64,000 nucleotides of DNA from Pseudomonadota bacterium (GTDB lineage: Bacteria; Myxococcota_A; UBA796; SXON01). Position 1 is the stretch's first letter, and the number at the start of each line of letters is the position of its first letter. Below the pieces are notes generated by a model. That model saw only the letters and a list, made by a program, of their open reading frames with translations. It was not told the DNA's origin and did no database searches. The position numbers were made by a program, and so were the translations under genes. The stretch spans positions 32,257 through 96,256 of the forward strand of contig JAUXQH010000070.1 of NCBI GenBank assembly GCA_030685065.1, read 5' to 3'. Below, piece after piece: positions 27,593-35,631 of the stretch.

Positions 27593-28303
27593 CTAGATGA
27601 GGGAGAGGCCACCGTCCGCGACGATCACCTGGCCGGTGATCCACGCGGCGCGCGGGTCGAGGAGGAGGGAGACGACGCGCGCGATGTCGTCGGGCTCGCC
27701 GACGCGACGCATGGGTGTCAGCTTCTCGGCGGCGGCCAGCATCTGGTCGCCTTCGGGGAAGTAGCGGAGGGCGTCGGTCTTCACGAGCCCGCCACACACG
27801 GTGTTGACCCGCACGCGCGGCGCCAGCTCGACGGCGAGCTGCCGGGTGAGGGACTCCATCCCCGCCTTGGCCGTGCCGATGGCGGCGTAGCCCGGGGTGA
27901 ACTGGCGGCTTCCGAGGCTGGAGATCCCGATCACGCTCGCTCCCTCGTTCAACGTAGCGAGCTTGGTGAGCAACCAGAAGGGGCGGAGCGAGCTCTCGAG
28001 GGTGAGATCCCACTGCGAGGTGCGGATCTTGTCCCACGGCTTCATCACGCCGACCGCGGCGTTGTGGATGAGCGCGTCGAGCGGGCCGGCCTGCTCCGCG
28101 AGGCGCTTCAGATCGGGCTCGCTCCGCACGTCCCCCTGGACGATCAGGGCCTCCGCGCCGAGCGCGATCACCTCCGCCGCGACTGCGGCCGCCGCAGCTT
28201 CGTTCTGCAGGTAATTCAACACGATACGGTTGCCCGGCGCGGCCAGGATGCGCGCGATGGCGGCGCCGATGCCGCGGGATCCGCCCGTGATCAGGATGTT
28301 CAT
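27593..28303 (-). CDS. fabL: FabL-type enoyl-[acyl-carrier-protein] reductase
   Basis: This 236-residue short-chain dehydrogenase has the NAD(P) motif TGGSRGIG (6-13) and GISSLGS. Its active-site motif is Y139-x6-K146 (YAAIGTAK) rather than the common Y-x3-K; this wide spacing is the mark of enoyl reductases of the FabI/FabL kind. The downstream GGLVKTDALRYFPEG and the end GQVIVADGGLSLI closely parallel Bacillus FabL, which reduces enoyl-ACP with NADPH and is only weakly hit by triclosan. ATG at 28303 overlaps the murJ stop (ATGA). A generic SDR remains possible but less likely. Confidence 0.85.
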   Translation of the reverse strand: MNILITGGSRGIGAAIARILAAPGNRIVLNYLQNEAAAAAVAAEVIALGAEALIVQGDVRSEPDLKRLAEQAGPLDALIHNAAVGVMKPWDKIRTSQWDLTLESSLRPFWLLTKLATLNEGASVIGISSLGSRQFTPGYAAIGTAKAGMESLTRQLAVELAPRVRVNTVCGGLVKTDALRYFPEGDQMLAAAEKLTPMRRVGEPDDIARVVSLLLDPRAAWITGQVIVADGGLSLI

Positions 28304-29838
28304 CGCTTCAATCTCCGCAGGACCACGGCTCCTATCTCGCGCACCTCTCCGACGCCGAGGACCCAGGCGGCCGAAACGAACGCGGCGCCGCTCACCCCGC
28401 CGACCACGGCCACGCGAAAGAGGGCGTCCATCCGGGTCCATTCGGGGGGGCCCAACGAGGGCCGCAGCGCGAGGCCCACCACGATGCCCATCCCCACGGC
28501 GGGCAGGACGCGGAGGAGGAAGTCGCCGAAACCCGGGCCCGTCGGCGTGCCGATCTCGCGCTTGAGGATCGCCGCGAGGAACAGGACGTACACCGTGATC
28601 GTGGCGCTCGATGCCAGTGCGAGCCCCAGTGCGCCCCAGAGGTGCGCGCCCAGCCAGTAGAGCGGGAGCAGGACGACGAGGACGAGGAACCCGAGGCCGG
28701 TGGGCAGCCACGTACGCGAACGCGCGTAGAACCCCCGCGAGAGCACCATCTGCGCGCTCCATGCACCGAGCCCGAGCGAGAAGGCGCCCAGACACGCGCC
28801 GATGAGCAGCTGGTCTTCCGAGGAGATGCGGCCGGTGCCGAAGACCGCGGTCCCTACGTCCGCGCCCGTCACGGTGAGCACGACCTGGGAGCCGAAGGCA
28901 AGGATCAGGGTGAGCTTCGTCGCGCGAAGGATGGTCTGCCAGGCCTCCGCGGTGTTTCCCTCCGCGCACAGCCGCGAGAGCGTCGGGTACGCGGCCATGC
29001 CCGCCGCCATCCCGAACACGCCGATCGGCACCATCGCGAGCCGCTTCGCATACTGAAGCGTCGCGACGGAGCCCTCGGGCAGCTCGGAGGCGAACCACGT
29101 CCACACCCAGTCGTCCACCCCGACGATGCCGAAGGCCAGCATGATCGGCAGGGCGGGGATGAGGTAGCGGCGAAAGTCAGGATCGGTGAGGGAAAAGGCG
29201 AGGCTCCAGCGCAGGCCGCCGCGCAGGGCCGCCGCGAGCGGGAGCAGGAATGGACCGAGGAAGGCGCCGACGAGCACGCCCCACGCAAACCCTTCGGCGC
29301 TCCCGATGAGGACGCCGCCCGCGATGATCGCGCCGTTGAACACGAGCGGCGCGATCGCGGGGATGGCGTGCTTGTCCTGGGCGAGCAGGGCCGCGGAGAG
29401 GAGCCCCGAGAGGAGGTGGAAGACCTGGGCGGGCAGGAGGATGCGTGAGAGGTGGACGACGAGGGCGGTCCGCTCGGTGTCGAAGCCGGGGACGAACCAC
29501 GCCACGAGCTCGGGCGTGAACCACCACATCAGGGGCATGAGGACCGCGGTCAACGCCAGGATGAAGTTGGCGACGAGGCTGAACGCGCGCCACGCCCGCG
29601 CCTCTTCCCCGCGCGCGAGAAAGCCGGTGAACATCGGGATGAACACGATCGAGAGCGCGCCGCCCGACACGATGTAGGTCACCAGGTCCGGCACCCGGAA
29701 CGCGGCGGCGTACGCGTCCGCGTCCGCGCCGACCCCGAGGATGCTGCCGAGCGCCGCGTCGCGCACGAGGCCCATCAGCCGCGATGCCAGGAGCGCCACG
29801 GTCCAGATGGCGCCGGCGACGGCGATCTTGCGGGTCAC
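28300..29838 (-). CDS. murJ: Lipid II flippase MurJ
   Basis: The 512-residue MATE-like membrane protein begins with an Arg-rich stretch and ASRLMGLVRDAALGSILG, the typical MurJ N-terminus. It then has about fourteen spans including SGGALSIVFIPMFTGFLARG and PIMLAFGIVGVDDWVW. It moves lipid II across the inner membrane for peptidoglycan synthesis. Length is normal. It is the first gene of a minus-strand unit and overlaps fabL by 4 bp, tying cell-wall and fatty-acid synthesis genes in one transcript. Confidence 0.93.
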   Translation of the reverse strand: MTRKIAVAGAIWTVALLASRLMGLVRDAALGSILGVGADADAYAAAFRVPDLVTYIVSGGALSIVFIPMFTGFLARGEEARAWRAFSLVANFILALTAVLMPLMWWFTPELVAWFVPGFDTERTALVVHLSRILLPAQVFHLLSGLLSAALLAQDKHAIPAIAPLVFNGAIIAGGVLIGSAEGFAWGVLVGAFLGPFLLPLAAALRGGLRWSLAFSLTDPDFRRYLIPALPIMLAFGIVGVDDWVWTWFASELPEGSVATLQYAKRLAMVPIGVFGMAAGMAAYPTLSRLCAEGNTAEAWQTILRATKLTLILAFGSQVVLTVTGADVGTAVFGTGRISSEDQLLIGACLGAFSLGLGAWSAQMVLSRGFYARSRTWLPTGLGFLVLVVLLPLYWLGAHLWGALGLALASSATITVYVLFLAAILKREIGTPTGPGFGDFLLRVLPAVGMGIVVGLALRPSLGPPEWTRMDALFRVAVVGGVSGAAFVSAAWVLGVGEVREIGAVVLRRLKR

Positions 29839-29966
29839 GGCGCGTCGCCTATCCCAGGGGCTCGCGGTGTGCCCGTGCGGCGCTACGCTCGCGAGCCCGG
29901 CCGCCCGCGCGGCGCTTGTCCGCGCGCGTGCTTTCCCATAAGGTGCCGCCCGGAGAATCCCACCCC

Positions 29967-30260
29967 ATGATGTTCCTCATCCTTCTCGAGCTCAACGGCC
30001 GCCCCGCCGACCAGTACGGTGACCTCGAGCGCGCCGTGAAGGCGCTCGGCAACTGGTCCAACCGTGTGCGTGGGCAATGGATCGTAGAGAGCCGCTTCAA
30101 CGCCTCGCAGATCCGGGACCTCCTCAAGCCGCACCTCGACAGCGGCAAGGACCGCATGTTCGTCGCCCGAATCTCGAAGAACTGGGCTGGCACCGGCATG
30201 GGTGACGGTTTCCAGGAGTGGATGAACCGTCGCAACTTCGACGCGCCGAAGGTCGGCTAG
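29967..30260 (+). CDS. SinR/Cas2-like small protein
   Basis: The 97-residue protein starts with a strand FLILLELNGRPADQYGDLER, then AVKALGNWSNRVRGQWIVES and ASQIRDLLKPHLDSGKDRMFVARI. That order is the ferredoxin-like fold shared by SinR-like proteins and the CRISPR nuclease Cas2. The metal-binding Asp at the end of the first strand in Cas2 (as in YDI) is replaced by Glu/Leu here, so nuclease activity is uncertain. There are no cas genes or CRISPR repeats nearby. Two ATGs in tandem (29967 and 29970) could start it. Confidence 0.65.
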   Translation: MMFLILLELNGRPADQYGDLERAVKALGNWSNRVRGQWIVESRFNASQIRDLLKPHLDSGKDRMFVARISKNWAGTGMGDGFQEWMNRRNFDAPKVG

Positions 30261-30282
30261 CTCCTCGGGCCACGGGCGCCCC

Positions 30283-30304
30283 GGCCCCGCGCGGACGCGG
30301 GGCC
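30283..30304 (+). terminator. Perfect 9-bp stem, 4-nt loop after the SinR-like gene
   Basis: Arms ggccccgcg and cgcggggcc enclose the loop cgga, 22 bp beyond the stop codon. There is no T-run, but the stem is very stable, and an equally shaped hairpin with the same core (ccccgcg...cgcgggg) recurs at 32104-32127. Confidence 0.5.
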
Positions 30305-31631
30305 GTCGGCCCCTTCCGGGCTCGCTCCGCTCGGTCGGCGCGGCGCAGGGCCGCCCCGCCGGACCGGCCGCCCCGAGCGGCGGCCGCCCTCCAGGCGCCT
30401 GGCGCGGGGGTGATCCGAGGCGGTGTCGATTGGCGCGCCGAAGGCGACGACCGCGGGCGGGTCCGATTTCCCAGGGTCCGAGTCCAGCGCTCGCGTCTTC
30501 GATCGCCCGGGTGGCAAAGCCGGCACGCAACGCCGCACCTGGGCCAGGGCCATTGGATCGTCGGGAGCGCAGCCGGCGCGTAAACACGTTTTTTGGTGCG
30601 CAGCGGCGTTGAAAGCGAGATTTTCGGCGGGCGGCCTGCGCGCAGGGCGCTCGGCCCCCACCGCGCGCGACCGGGTAGGGAAAGCGGGCGTTTGTCCGTA
30701 AGCCCCCGACGTAGAAGCGGGCGCCCGGCTCGGCCCGCGCTCGGTCGCGTGTTTTGGTTGAGGCTCCGCCCCGGCAGACCTGTTTTCGAGCGGACTCCGC
30801 TCGTGAAAACCTGCGCCGGGAAGCCCGACGTTGGCGATCAGGTCGTCGTAGGACCGTCGGAGACCATCGGCCCCTTCCCGGGGGTTGGCCGGTCCAGCCG
30901 TCCCGGACGGGCCGAACTCGCCGGATGAGAGCGCATCCCCCGAGTTCAGCCCGCTGGACGGGCCGAACTCACGGGATGAGAGCGTATCCCCCGAGTTCAG
31001 CCCGCTGGACGGGCCGAACTCACGGGATGAGAGCGCATCCCCCGAGTTCGGCCCGCTGGACGGGCCGAACTCGCCGGATGAGAGCGCATCGCCCGAGTTC
31101 GGCCGTTGTGGGTACGGGGCGCCGCCTCGATGAGCGACGGCAGTGGATCGCCCCACCCGGACGTCGGAGTTGTCCTTCCGTCGTTGGCCTCAACAGGTGG
31201 CGAAGGCCCTGGGCGAGGCGGCGCCCATCGAGATCGGCGCCCCGAAGGGGACGAGCTCCCGGGGCGAGGCGCCACCCCGCGAGCCCACCGAAGCGGCGTG
31301 TTTGCGACCGGACCGCGGTGGCCCGCTGGTCGCTCCCCGTCGTGAACGTGTGTTCCAGGACGCGTGCGCGGCTGCGCCAGACAGGGGTCCGCTCGGGGCC
31401 GACCGTGGGCGGACCTCCGTCCGGTTCATCCACCGCGCCGCATCGGCGGGGAGCCGTGCTAGGCTGCGAGCTACGCAAGGAAGCCCGTAATTCCCCGAGT
31501 GCACCCCGCGGACCGGCGCATCCACACGACAGAGGTCGCCTCACGCCCGGCCGCGGCCCGACCTTTGTCCGGTCGACCCCCTCGTCGCCTTGCTCGGGCC
31601 TCGGCTTCGCGTCGCGGTCGGCCAACCGCGG
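30305..31631. other. Gene-poor region with palindromic repeats
   Basis: About 1.3 kb without a convincing gene. Several long frames cross it on both strands, but they are low in recognisable motifs, rich in Arg/Pro/Gly and frame-shifted relative to one another. The region holds the 51-bp palindromic array (30909-31104) and an imperfect palindrome near 30782-30810 (gttttc...gaaaac arms). The rest shows nothing I can name. Confidence 0.6.
30909..31104. repeat. Tandem array of four 51-bp nested-palindrome units
   Basis: Units start at 30909, 30960, 31011 and 31062, exactly 51 bp apart. In each, outer arms gggccgaactcg / cgagttc(a/g)gccc flank inner arms ggatg / catcc around the loop agagcg, so every unit can fold into one long hairpin. 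Differences between copies keep most pairing (for example catcc to tatcc gives a G-T pair). Both strands read through as 17-residue peptide repeats because 51 is a multiple of 3, but the palindromes argue for a DNA/RNA-level element. Confidence 0.9.
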
Positions 31632-32017
31632 TCAGAAACAGACCGCCGACAGGTTCATCCCGCCGTGCTCGACGCCGATGCCGGTCCTGGCGTCCATCGC
31701 CAACCAGACGCCCTCCTTGTCGGCGGTCTCGCCGCCGTCTGCGCACCCATCGACGGTGATGGAATCGGCGTCAGGTACAGATCGGGATCGCAGGCCGCGC
31801 CCTCGCAGTCCGCCGCCAGGACGGCGAGGGCATCGCCCTCGAGGCCGTAGCCGTGCGTCTCCACACAGCAGCGCAGGCCCTCCTCGATGCTCGTGCACCC
31901 GATCGCACACGACGCGACCGGGCAGGACTCGGTCGCGTCCTCCCGGGTCAGGGCGCAGGTACCGACGGGGCTCGCGGTGCACGCCGACAGCAGGAGCATG
32001 GACGTTCGCAGGAGCAT
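31632..32017 (-). pseudogene. Cys-rich lipoprotein gene broken by a frameshift
   Basis: From the ATG at 32017 the frame gives MLLRTSMLLLSACTASPVGT, a good lipoprotein signal, then a Cys-rich domain (CPVASCAIGCTSIEEGLRCC, later CEGAACDPDLYLTP). It then degenerates into low-complexity Ser/Pro/Arg. At about 31766-31778 another frame takes over with DADSITVDGCADGGETADKE, then GVWLAMDARTGIGV and an end in NLSAVCF with stop at 31632. Joining the two makes one sensible protein of about 128 residues if a single base is restored. This is either a recent inactivating deletion or a sequencing/assembly error. Confidence 0.6.
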
Positions 32018-32103
32018 CGTCCGTCTTCCATGCCTCGGCGCCGAACCCCCCGCGCTCCCCGCGCGAAGGCTCCGGAAGGCGGCCGGCGCCGCGCCGGCCG
32101 GTC

Positions 32104-32127
32104 CGCCCCGCGGCTCGGCGCGGGGCG
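32104..32127. terminator. Perfect 9-bp hairpin
   Basis: Arms cgccccgcg and cgcggggcg with loop gctcgg, upstream of the Cys-rich pseudogene and downstream of the glycosyltransferase-like gene on the minus strand. Its core repeats that of 30283-30304, so the two may be copies of a dispersed element. Confidence 0.4.
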
Positions 32128-32161
32128 ACCAAGCCCGGAGGGCGCGCCTGGAGGAGCCTGA

Positions 32162-32185
32162 CGCCCGCCCGTCCTCGGGCGGGCG
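32162..32185 (-). terminator. Perfect 10-bp stem downstream of the membrane glycosyltransferase-like gene
   Basis: Arms cgcccgcccg and cgggcgggcg enclose the loop tcct, 16 bp past the stop codon of the minus-strand gene ending at 32201. Position and strength suit a terminator, without a T-run. Confidence 0.5.
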
Positions 32186-32200
32186 GCGCGCCCGTAACCC

Positions 32201-33961
32201 CTACTCGAGCACCCACACGGTCACGCCCGTCCCATCGTCGAAGTGCCGCTCCTCGACGATGTGCTCGACGAGGGGGAGCCGGGCGAGCGCGAGCCCCTCG
32301 ACGCCGTAGAGCGCTTCGTCGATCGCGACGAAGCGGAGCCCCCGCTCCACGAGGCGGGCGGCGGCGGCGGCGCGGCGGGGGGGCTCCTGCGTGGCGGAGG
32401 GTGGGATGGCGCGGCCCTGGCTCACGGGGAGGGTGAGGTCGTCGAGGTCGCGAAGGAGCTTCTCGAGCTCGACGTCGCGCGCGGTGCGGCGCGCCATGGT
32501 GCGCATGCCCTCGGGGATGTAGACCGTGGGGCGGCCCGTCGCGAGCTGGATCCAGAGCTGGTCGGCCGAGCGGATGGCGGGATCGAGGCCGGCCCAGATG
32601 GGGATGTCCTCGCGTCGGATGGCGATCGTGTTCGATCCGCGAACGGAGGGGAGCGCGAGTACGGCGCCGTCAGACTCGTGGGCGAGGATGAAGTCCGCGA
32701 AGGAGGCGGAGGGAGTCGCGAACACGGGCAGCGCCACCCGATAGCCGGTGAGCGCTAGGGTGTGGGCCACGACGGCGACGGCGAGCGGGAGCGCCACGAC
32801 CAGGCGCGGCCAGCCCGTCGGCAGGCGCGAGAGGCCGATCCCCGCCGCGACCGAGAGCGCGAGCGCCCCGGGAACCAGCCAGCGCCGCGGAAACCGGACG
32901 ACGGGCACGGGCAGCGCCTCGTTCAGCGCGGCGACGGCGCCGCCGATCTTGCCCGCGGTGGCGCCATAGGCGCGCACGAGCCAGCTGGCGTTGTCCTCGC
33001 TCGCGCCCATCGCGACGGCGAAGCAGAACACCGCGACGAGCACCCACGGGAGCGAGCGCACGGGCCGGAGCATCGCGAGCGCGAGCGCGCCCGCCACCGT
33101 GGCGATCGGCACGAAGCCGGGAGCCAGGGTGAAGTCCCAGGGCTTGTTGGTCCTGCCCATCTCCCACTGGTACCAGACCGACAGCTGCACCGAGTTCGTG
33201 CCGCGGCGCTGGTCGTCGAGGTCCCCTACGGGCAGCCCGTAGTACGCCGCCGCGAGGATCCCGACGCTGACCAACACGGCGGCCCCGAACGCAAGCATGT
33301 TGCGACGCGACATGCCCCAGGCCACGATCAGGATGAACGGCATCCCGAACACGGCGTGGTAGGGGCTGTCGAGCGCGACGAGGCCCCAGAGGAGGCCGGC
33401 CACCAGCGGGAGGCGGATCGACGTGGGCCCGGGCCGGGCCGCGGCCCAGGTGGCGAGCAGCGCCGTCGGGAGCGGCCAGAGCGCGACGTACTCGGGTGTG
33501 CCGTCGGTGATCGCGAGCAGCAGCATCGGCTGCACCACGATGGCGGCCCCCGCGAGGAGCCCCGCGGCCGCGGAGCCGCTCACCGCGCGGACGAGCAGCG
33601 CGGTGGCGAAGCCCGAGGCCCACAGCAGCGCGAGCACCCAGGCGTCGTACCCGAAGATGGGCCCGAGGACGGCGTGCAGCGGGACGCCGAGCAGGCTCGA
33701 GATCATCGGCAACACGATGATCTTGACGCCCTCGGGAAACCCGACGCGGTCGGTCCAGAACGGGAGGCCGGGGAGCGCGTTCGCCTGGTGATCCAGGCCC
33801 CAGGCCGCGCGGATGACATCGGTGCCCGGCGCGCCGAGCATCCCGCCGGACGCGAAAAGCGGCGCGTGCACCCACGCCACGAGCACGGCGAGCGCCAGCG
33901 CGAGCCAGGTCGCGGGGGCGCGGAGCAGCGCGTCGAGGCGGGCAGACACCGGCGTCCTCAT
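32201..33961 (-). CDS. Polytopic membrane protein, GT-C glycosyltransferase-like
   Basis: The 586-residue protein has about ten to twelve membrane spans, an early periplasmic loop with WGLDHQANALPGLPFWTDRV, and a soluble C-terminal domain of about 180 residues. This layout resembles bacterial dolichol-phosphate-mannose-type glycosyltransferases, but I cannot point to a secure catalytic pair. The start at 33961 (MRTPVSARLDALL) lies 4 bp after the stop of the upstream lipoprotein gene, so the two form an operon. The region before 33961 in the same frame is antisense to that gene. Confidence 0.65.
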   Translation of the reverse strand: MRTPVSARLDALLRAPATWLALALAVLVAWVHAPLFASGGMLGAPGTDVIRAAWGLDHQANALPGLPFWTDRVGFPEGVKIIVLPMISSLLGVPLHAVLGPIFGYDAWVLALLWASGFATALLVRAVSGSAAAGLLAGAAIVVQPMLLLAITDGTPEYVALWPLPTALLATWAAARPGPTSIRLPLVAGLLWGLVALDSPYHAVFGMPFILIVAWGMSRRNMLAFGAAVLVSVGILAAAYYGLPVGDLDDQRRGTNSVQLSVWYQWEMGRTNKPWDFTLAPGFVPIATVAGALALAMLRPVRSLPWVLVAVFCFAVAMGASEDNASWLVRAYGATAGKIGGAVAALNEALPVPVVRFPRRWLVPGALALSVAAGIGLSRLPTGWPRLVVALPLAVAVVAHTLALTGYRVALPVFATPSASFADFILAHESDGAVLALPSVRGSNTIAIRREDIPIWAGLDPAIRSADQLWIQLATGRPTVYIPEGMRTMARRTARDVELEKLLRDLDDLTLPVSQGRAIPPSATQEPPRRAAAAARLVERGLRFVAIDEALYGVEGLALARLPLVEHIVEERHFDDGTGVTVWVLE

Positions 33962-33965
33962 CGGC

Positions 33966-34610
33966 TCAGAGGGCGTAGTAGTACGCGGTGTAGGCGAAGA
34001 TGGATTCGTAGTCGATCTCCGGCCCGCCGTGCACCAGCTCGGCGAACGCCCACGGAGTCCAGACGAACGTGCCGCCGTACTCGTAGCCGAAAAGCAGCAC
34101 GTCGTCGTAGGTGTAGCCGCTCGAGCCGTACGTGTAGGTGGGCGCAAAAGCGTACGCCCAGGCGTCCCCCTCGAACATGTCGGCGGTGAACCGCATGTGT
34201 TCGCAGTTGTCCCCGGTCGCCGCGCCCGCGCCCAGCACGATGTCGAACGCGAAGCTGCATCCGGGGCAGAGCTCGGCGGAGGGGACCCCCTCGGTCACGT
34301 TCGTGATCCGGCAGTGCTCGATCGCTCCGGAGGTCGAGGTGGAGACGTAGGCTTCCTCGCCGATCCAGGCCTCGACGGAGGTCACGGCGCTCCCTTCGAC
34401 GTAGACCAGGGCCAGCCCGGTGTCGACCTTGTCGTCCGGGAGGTCGGTGTCGGTGTCGCCCGCCGTTTCAACGTCCGCCGTGTCGCCCGCCGTTTCGTCG
34501 TCCGCCGTGTCGCCATCGGTGTCGTCGGCCGTGGGGCCGGTGCATCCGGGCAGCACGCCTCCGGACAACACACATCCGCAGAGCACGAGGAGGGGCGCGA
34601 GCGCACGCAT
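33966..34610 (-). CDS. Lipoprotein with Asp/Thr-rich spacer
   Basis: From MRALAPLLVLCGCVLSGG the protein has 214 residues; a lipobox (LPGC) follows, then a spacer built of repeated ADDETAGDTADVET-type units. The folded part has Cys residues in HCRITNV and LCPGCSF and many Tyr (YTYGSSGYTYDD). It has no recognised domain. Asp/Thr spacers of this kind recur in at least four other proteins of the window and probably hold the domain off the membrane. It is co-directional with and 4 bp from the glycosyltransferase-like gene. Confidence 0.7.
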   Translation of the reverse strand: MRALAPLLVLCGCVLSGGVLPGCTGPTADDTDGDTADDETAGDTADVETAGDTDTDLPDDKVDTGLALVYVEGSAVTSVEAWIGEEAYVSTSTSGAIEHCRITNVTEGVPSAELCPGCSFAFDIVLGAGAATGDNCEHMRFTADMFEGDAWAYAFAPTYTYGSSGYTYDDVLLFGYEYGGTFVWTPWAFAELVHGGPEIDYESIFAYTAYYYAL

Positions 34611-34635
34611 GGGAGACCCAGAGGAGCCTCGGATC

Positions 34636-35109
34636 TTACCCGTTGTCGGAGGAGGCGGGGCCACCTTGCTCGCTCGGGAGGGGCGGCGGCAGCCGCTCGA
34701 CCCCCAGGAAGCGGGTGTCGCCGTGGCGGCCGCGGGCGCGGTTCATCCAGCGGCGCGCCACGGCATAGCCCCGGAAGAAGCGGGCGACGGCGCGGAGCTC
34801 CGCGTCGGTGGGCGCGGGGCCACACACGAGCTTGTCGTCGATCGCGCCGTCGTCGCGGAAGCGGACGACCGCGTGCACCGAGGCGTCCACCTCCGCGTGG
34901 AGCGCGAGGCGCGCCCCGAGGACCAGCGCGTCGAGCGGATCGCCGTCCGGCGCCCGGGTGTCGGGCACGGATCCGTAGTTGAACGGGCAGGGGAGGGGCG
35001 ACAGGAACTCGATCCCGTCGCCTCCGCGCTTCACGAAGCTCCCGCGAGGCACCTCGATCCGCACGCGCACCTGGGCGGGGCAGGGGGCGCTCGGCCCTTC
35101 GGTAGGCAT
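34636..35109 (-). CDS. Inorganic pyrophosphatase-family protein
   Basis: The 157-residue protein matches soluble family I pyrophosphatase: RVRIEVPRGSFVKRG, then CPFNYGSVPDTRAPDGDPLD with the DGDPLDALV metal-binding signature, and DDKLVCGP in place of the usual DEKLIAVP. It is shorter than most bacterial enzymes (about 170-180), mainly at the C-terminus, which here is Pro/Ser-rich. It would hydrolyse PPi to phosphate in the cytoplasm if active. Start at 35109; it diverges from the lipoprotein gene at 35155. Confidence 0.83.
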   Translation of the reverse strand: MPTEGPSAPCPAQVRVRIEVPRGSFVKRGGDGIEFLSPLPCPFNYGSVPDTRAPDGDPLDALVLGARLALHAEVDASVHAVVRFRDDGAIDDKLVCGPAPTDAELRAVARFFRGYAVARRWMNRARGRHGDTRFLGVERLPPPLPSEQGGPASSDNG

Positions 35110-35154
35110 GCGCGGGCTCCCAGGATCATCTACACTGCCACGCTGGAGGCCGGC

Positions 35155-35631
35155 ATGTACATTCGCGCGCTCACGTTTCTGGTCGCGTTCCTGGTGGGCT
35201 GCGCGCCCCAGGACACGACGCTCACCAACGGCGGCGACACCAACGACATCGTCACCGGCACCGGGCGGATGACGCTGAGCGTCACCGAGCTGGTCATCTC
35301 CGACATCCAGGTCGACTACTCCAAGAGCGGCACGTTCACGATCGAGAGCGTCGGGGACGGAAACCTGCAGATCTACGAGATCCGCATCGTGGCCGACGCG
35401 GACGACGCGTTCTACTTCAGCGAAGAGGAGGACATCGAGCTCGCGCCCGGCCAGACCTCCGACCCTTACTCCGTGACCGCCGACTTGAGCGAGGCGGAGC
35501 CCTCCTACGGCGAGCTCCGCCTCCGTACGAGCGATCCCGACGCCGCCAGCCTCATCCTCCCCCTCTCGGCGTTCCCCGAGGGCTACGTGCCCCCTGAGGA
35601 CACGGGCGGGGACTCCGGCGGCGGCGCGTGA
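35155..35631 (+). CDS. Lipoprotein with Ig-like (choice-of-anchor/HYDIN-type) domain
   Basis: The 158-residue product begins MYIRALTFLVAFLVGC, a lipoprotein signal with lipobox LVGC. One beta-sandwich domain follows: SKSGTFTIESVGDGNLQIYE and LELAPGQT-like turns leading to YGELRLRTSDPDAASLILPL. This matches the HYDIN/ASPM Ig-like domain also present in the vWA lipoproteins at 38669 and 40041. The end EDTGGDSGGGA looks like a spacer. The stop overlaps the next start (GTGA). Confidence 0.75.
   Translation: MYIRALTFLVAFLVGCAPQDTTLTNGGDTNDIVTGTGRMTLSVTELVISDIQVDYSKSGTFTIESVGDGNLQIYEIRIVADADDAFYFSEEEDIELAPGQTSDPYSVTADLSEAEPSYGELRLRTSDPDAASLILPLSAFPEGYVPPEDTGGDSGGGA

Noticed and set aside
30909..31104. 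CRISPR-like array
   Set aside because: Units are contiguous with no spacers of varied sequence, and no cas genes are nearby.
30885..31133. Plus-strand frame with the repeat PNSPDESASPEF
   Set aside because: Same reason: the 51-bp period is a multiple of 3, so any frame repeats; start region and ribosome-binding site are poor.
30257..31156. Minus-strand frame with 17-residue repeats (GPSSGxNSGDxLSS)
   Set aside because: The repeats come from the palindromic array, which also gives a repeat peptide on the other strand. Outside the array the frame looks random.
31632..32216. Full 194-codon minus-strand frame
   Set aside because: Only its last third is protein-like; the upstream part is out of frame with the lipoprotein signal, so a frameshifted gene explains it better.
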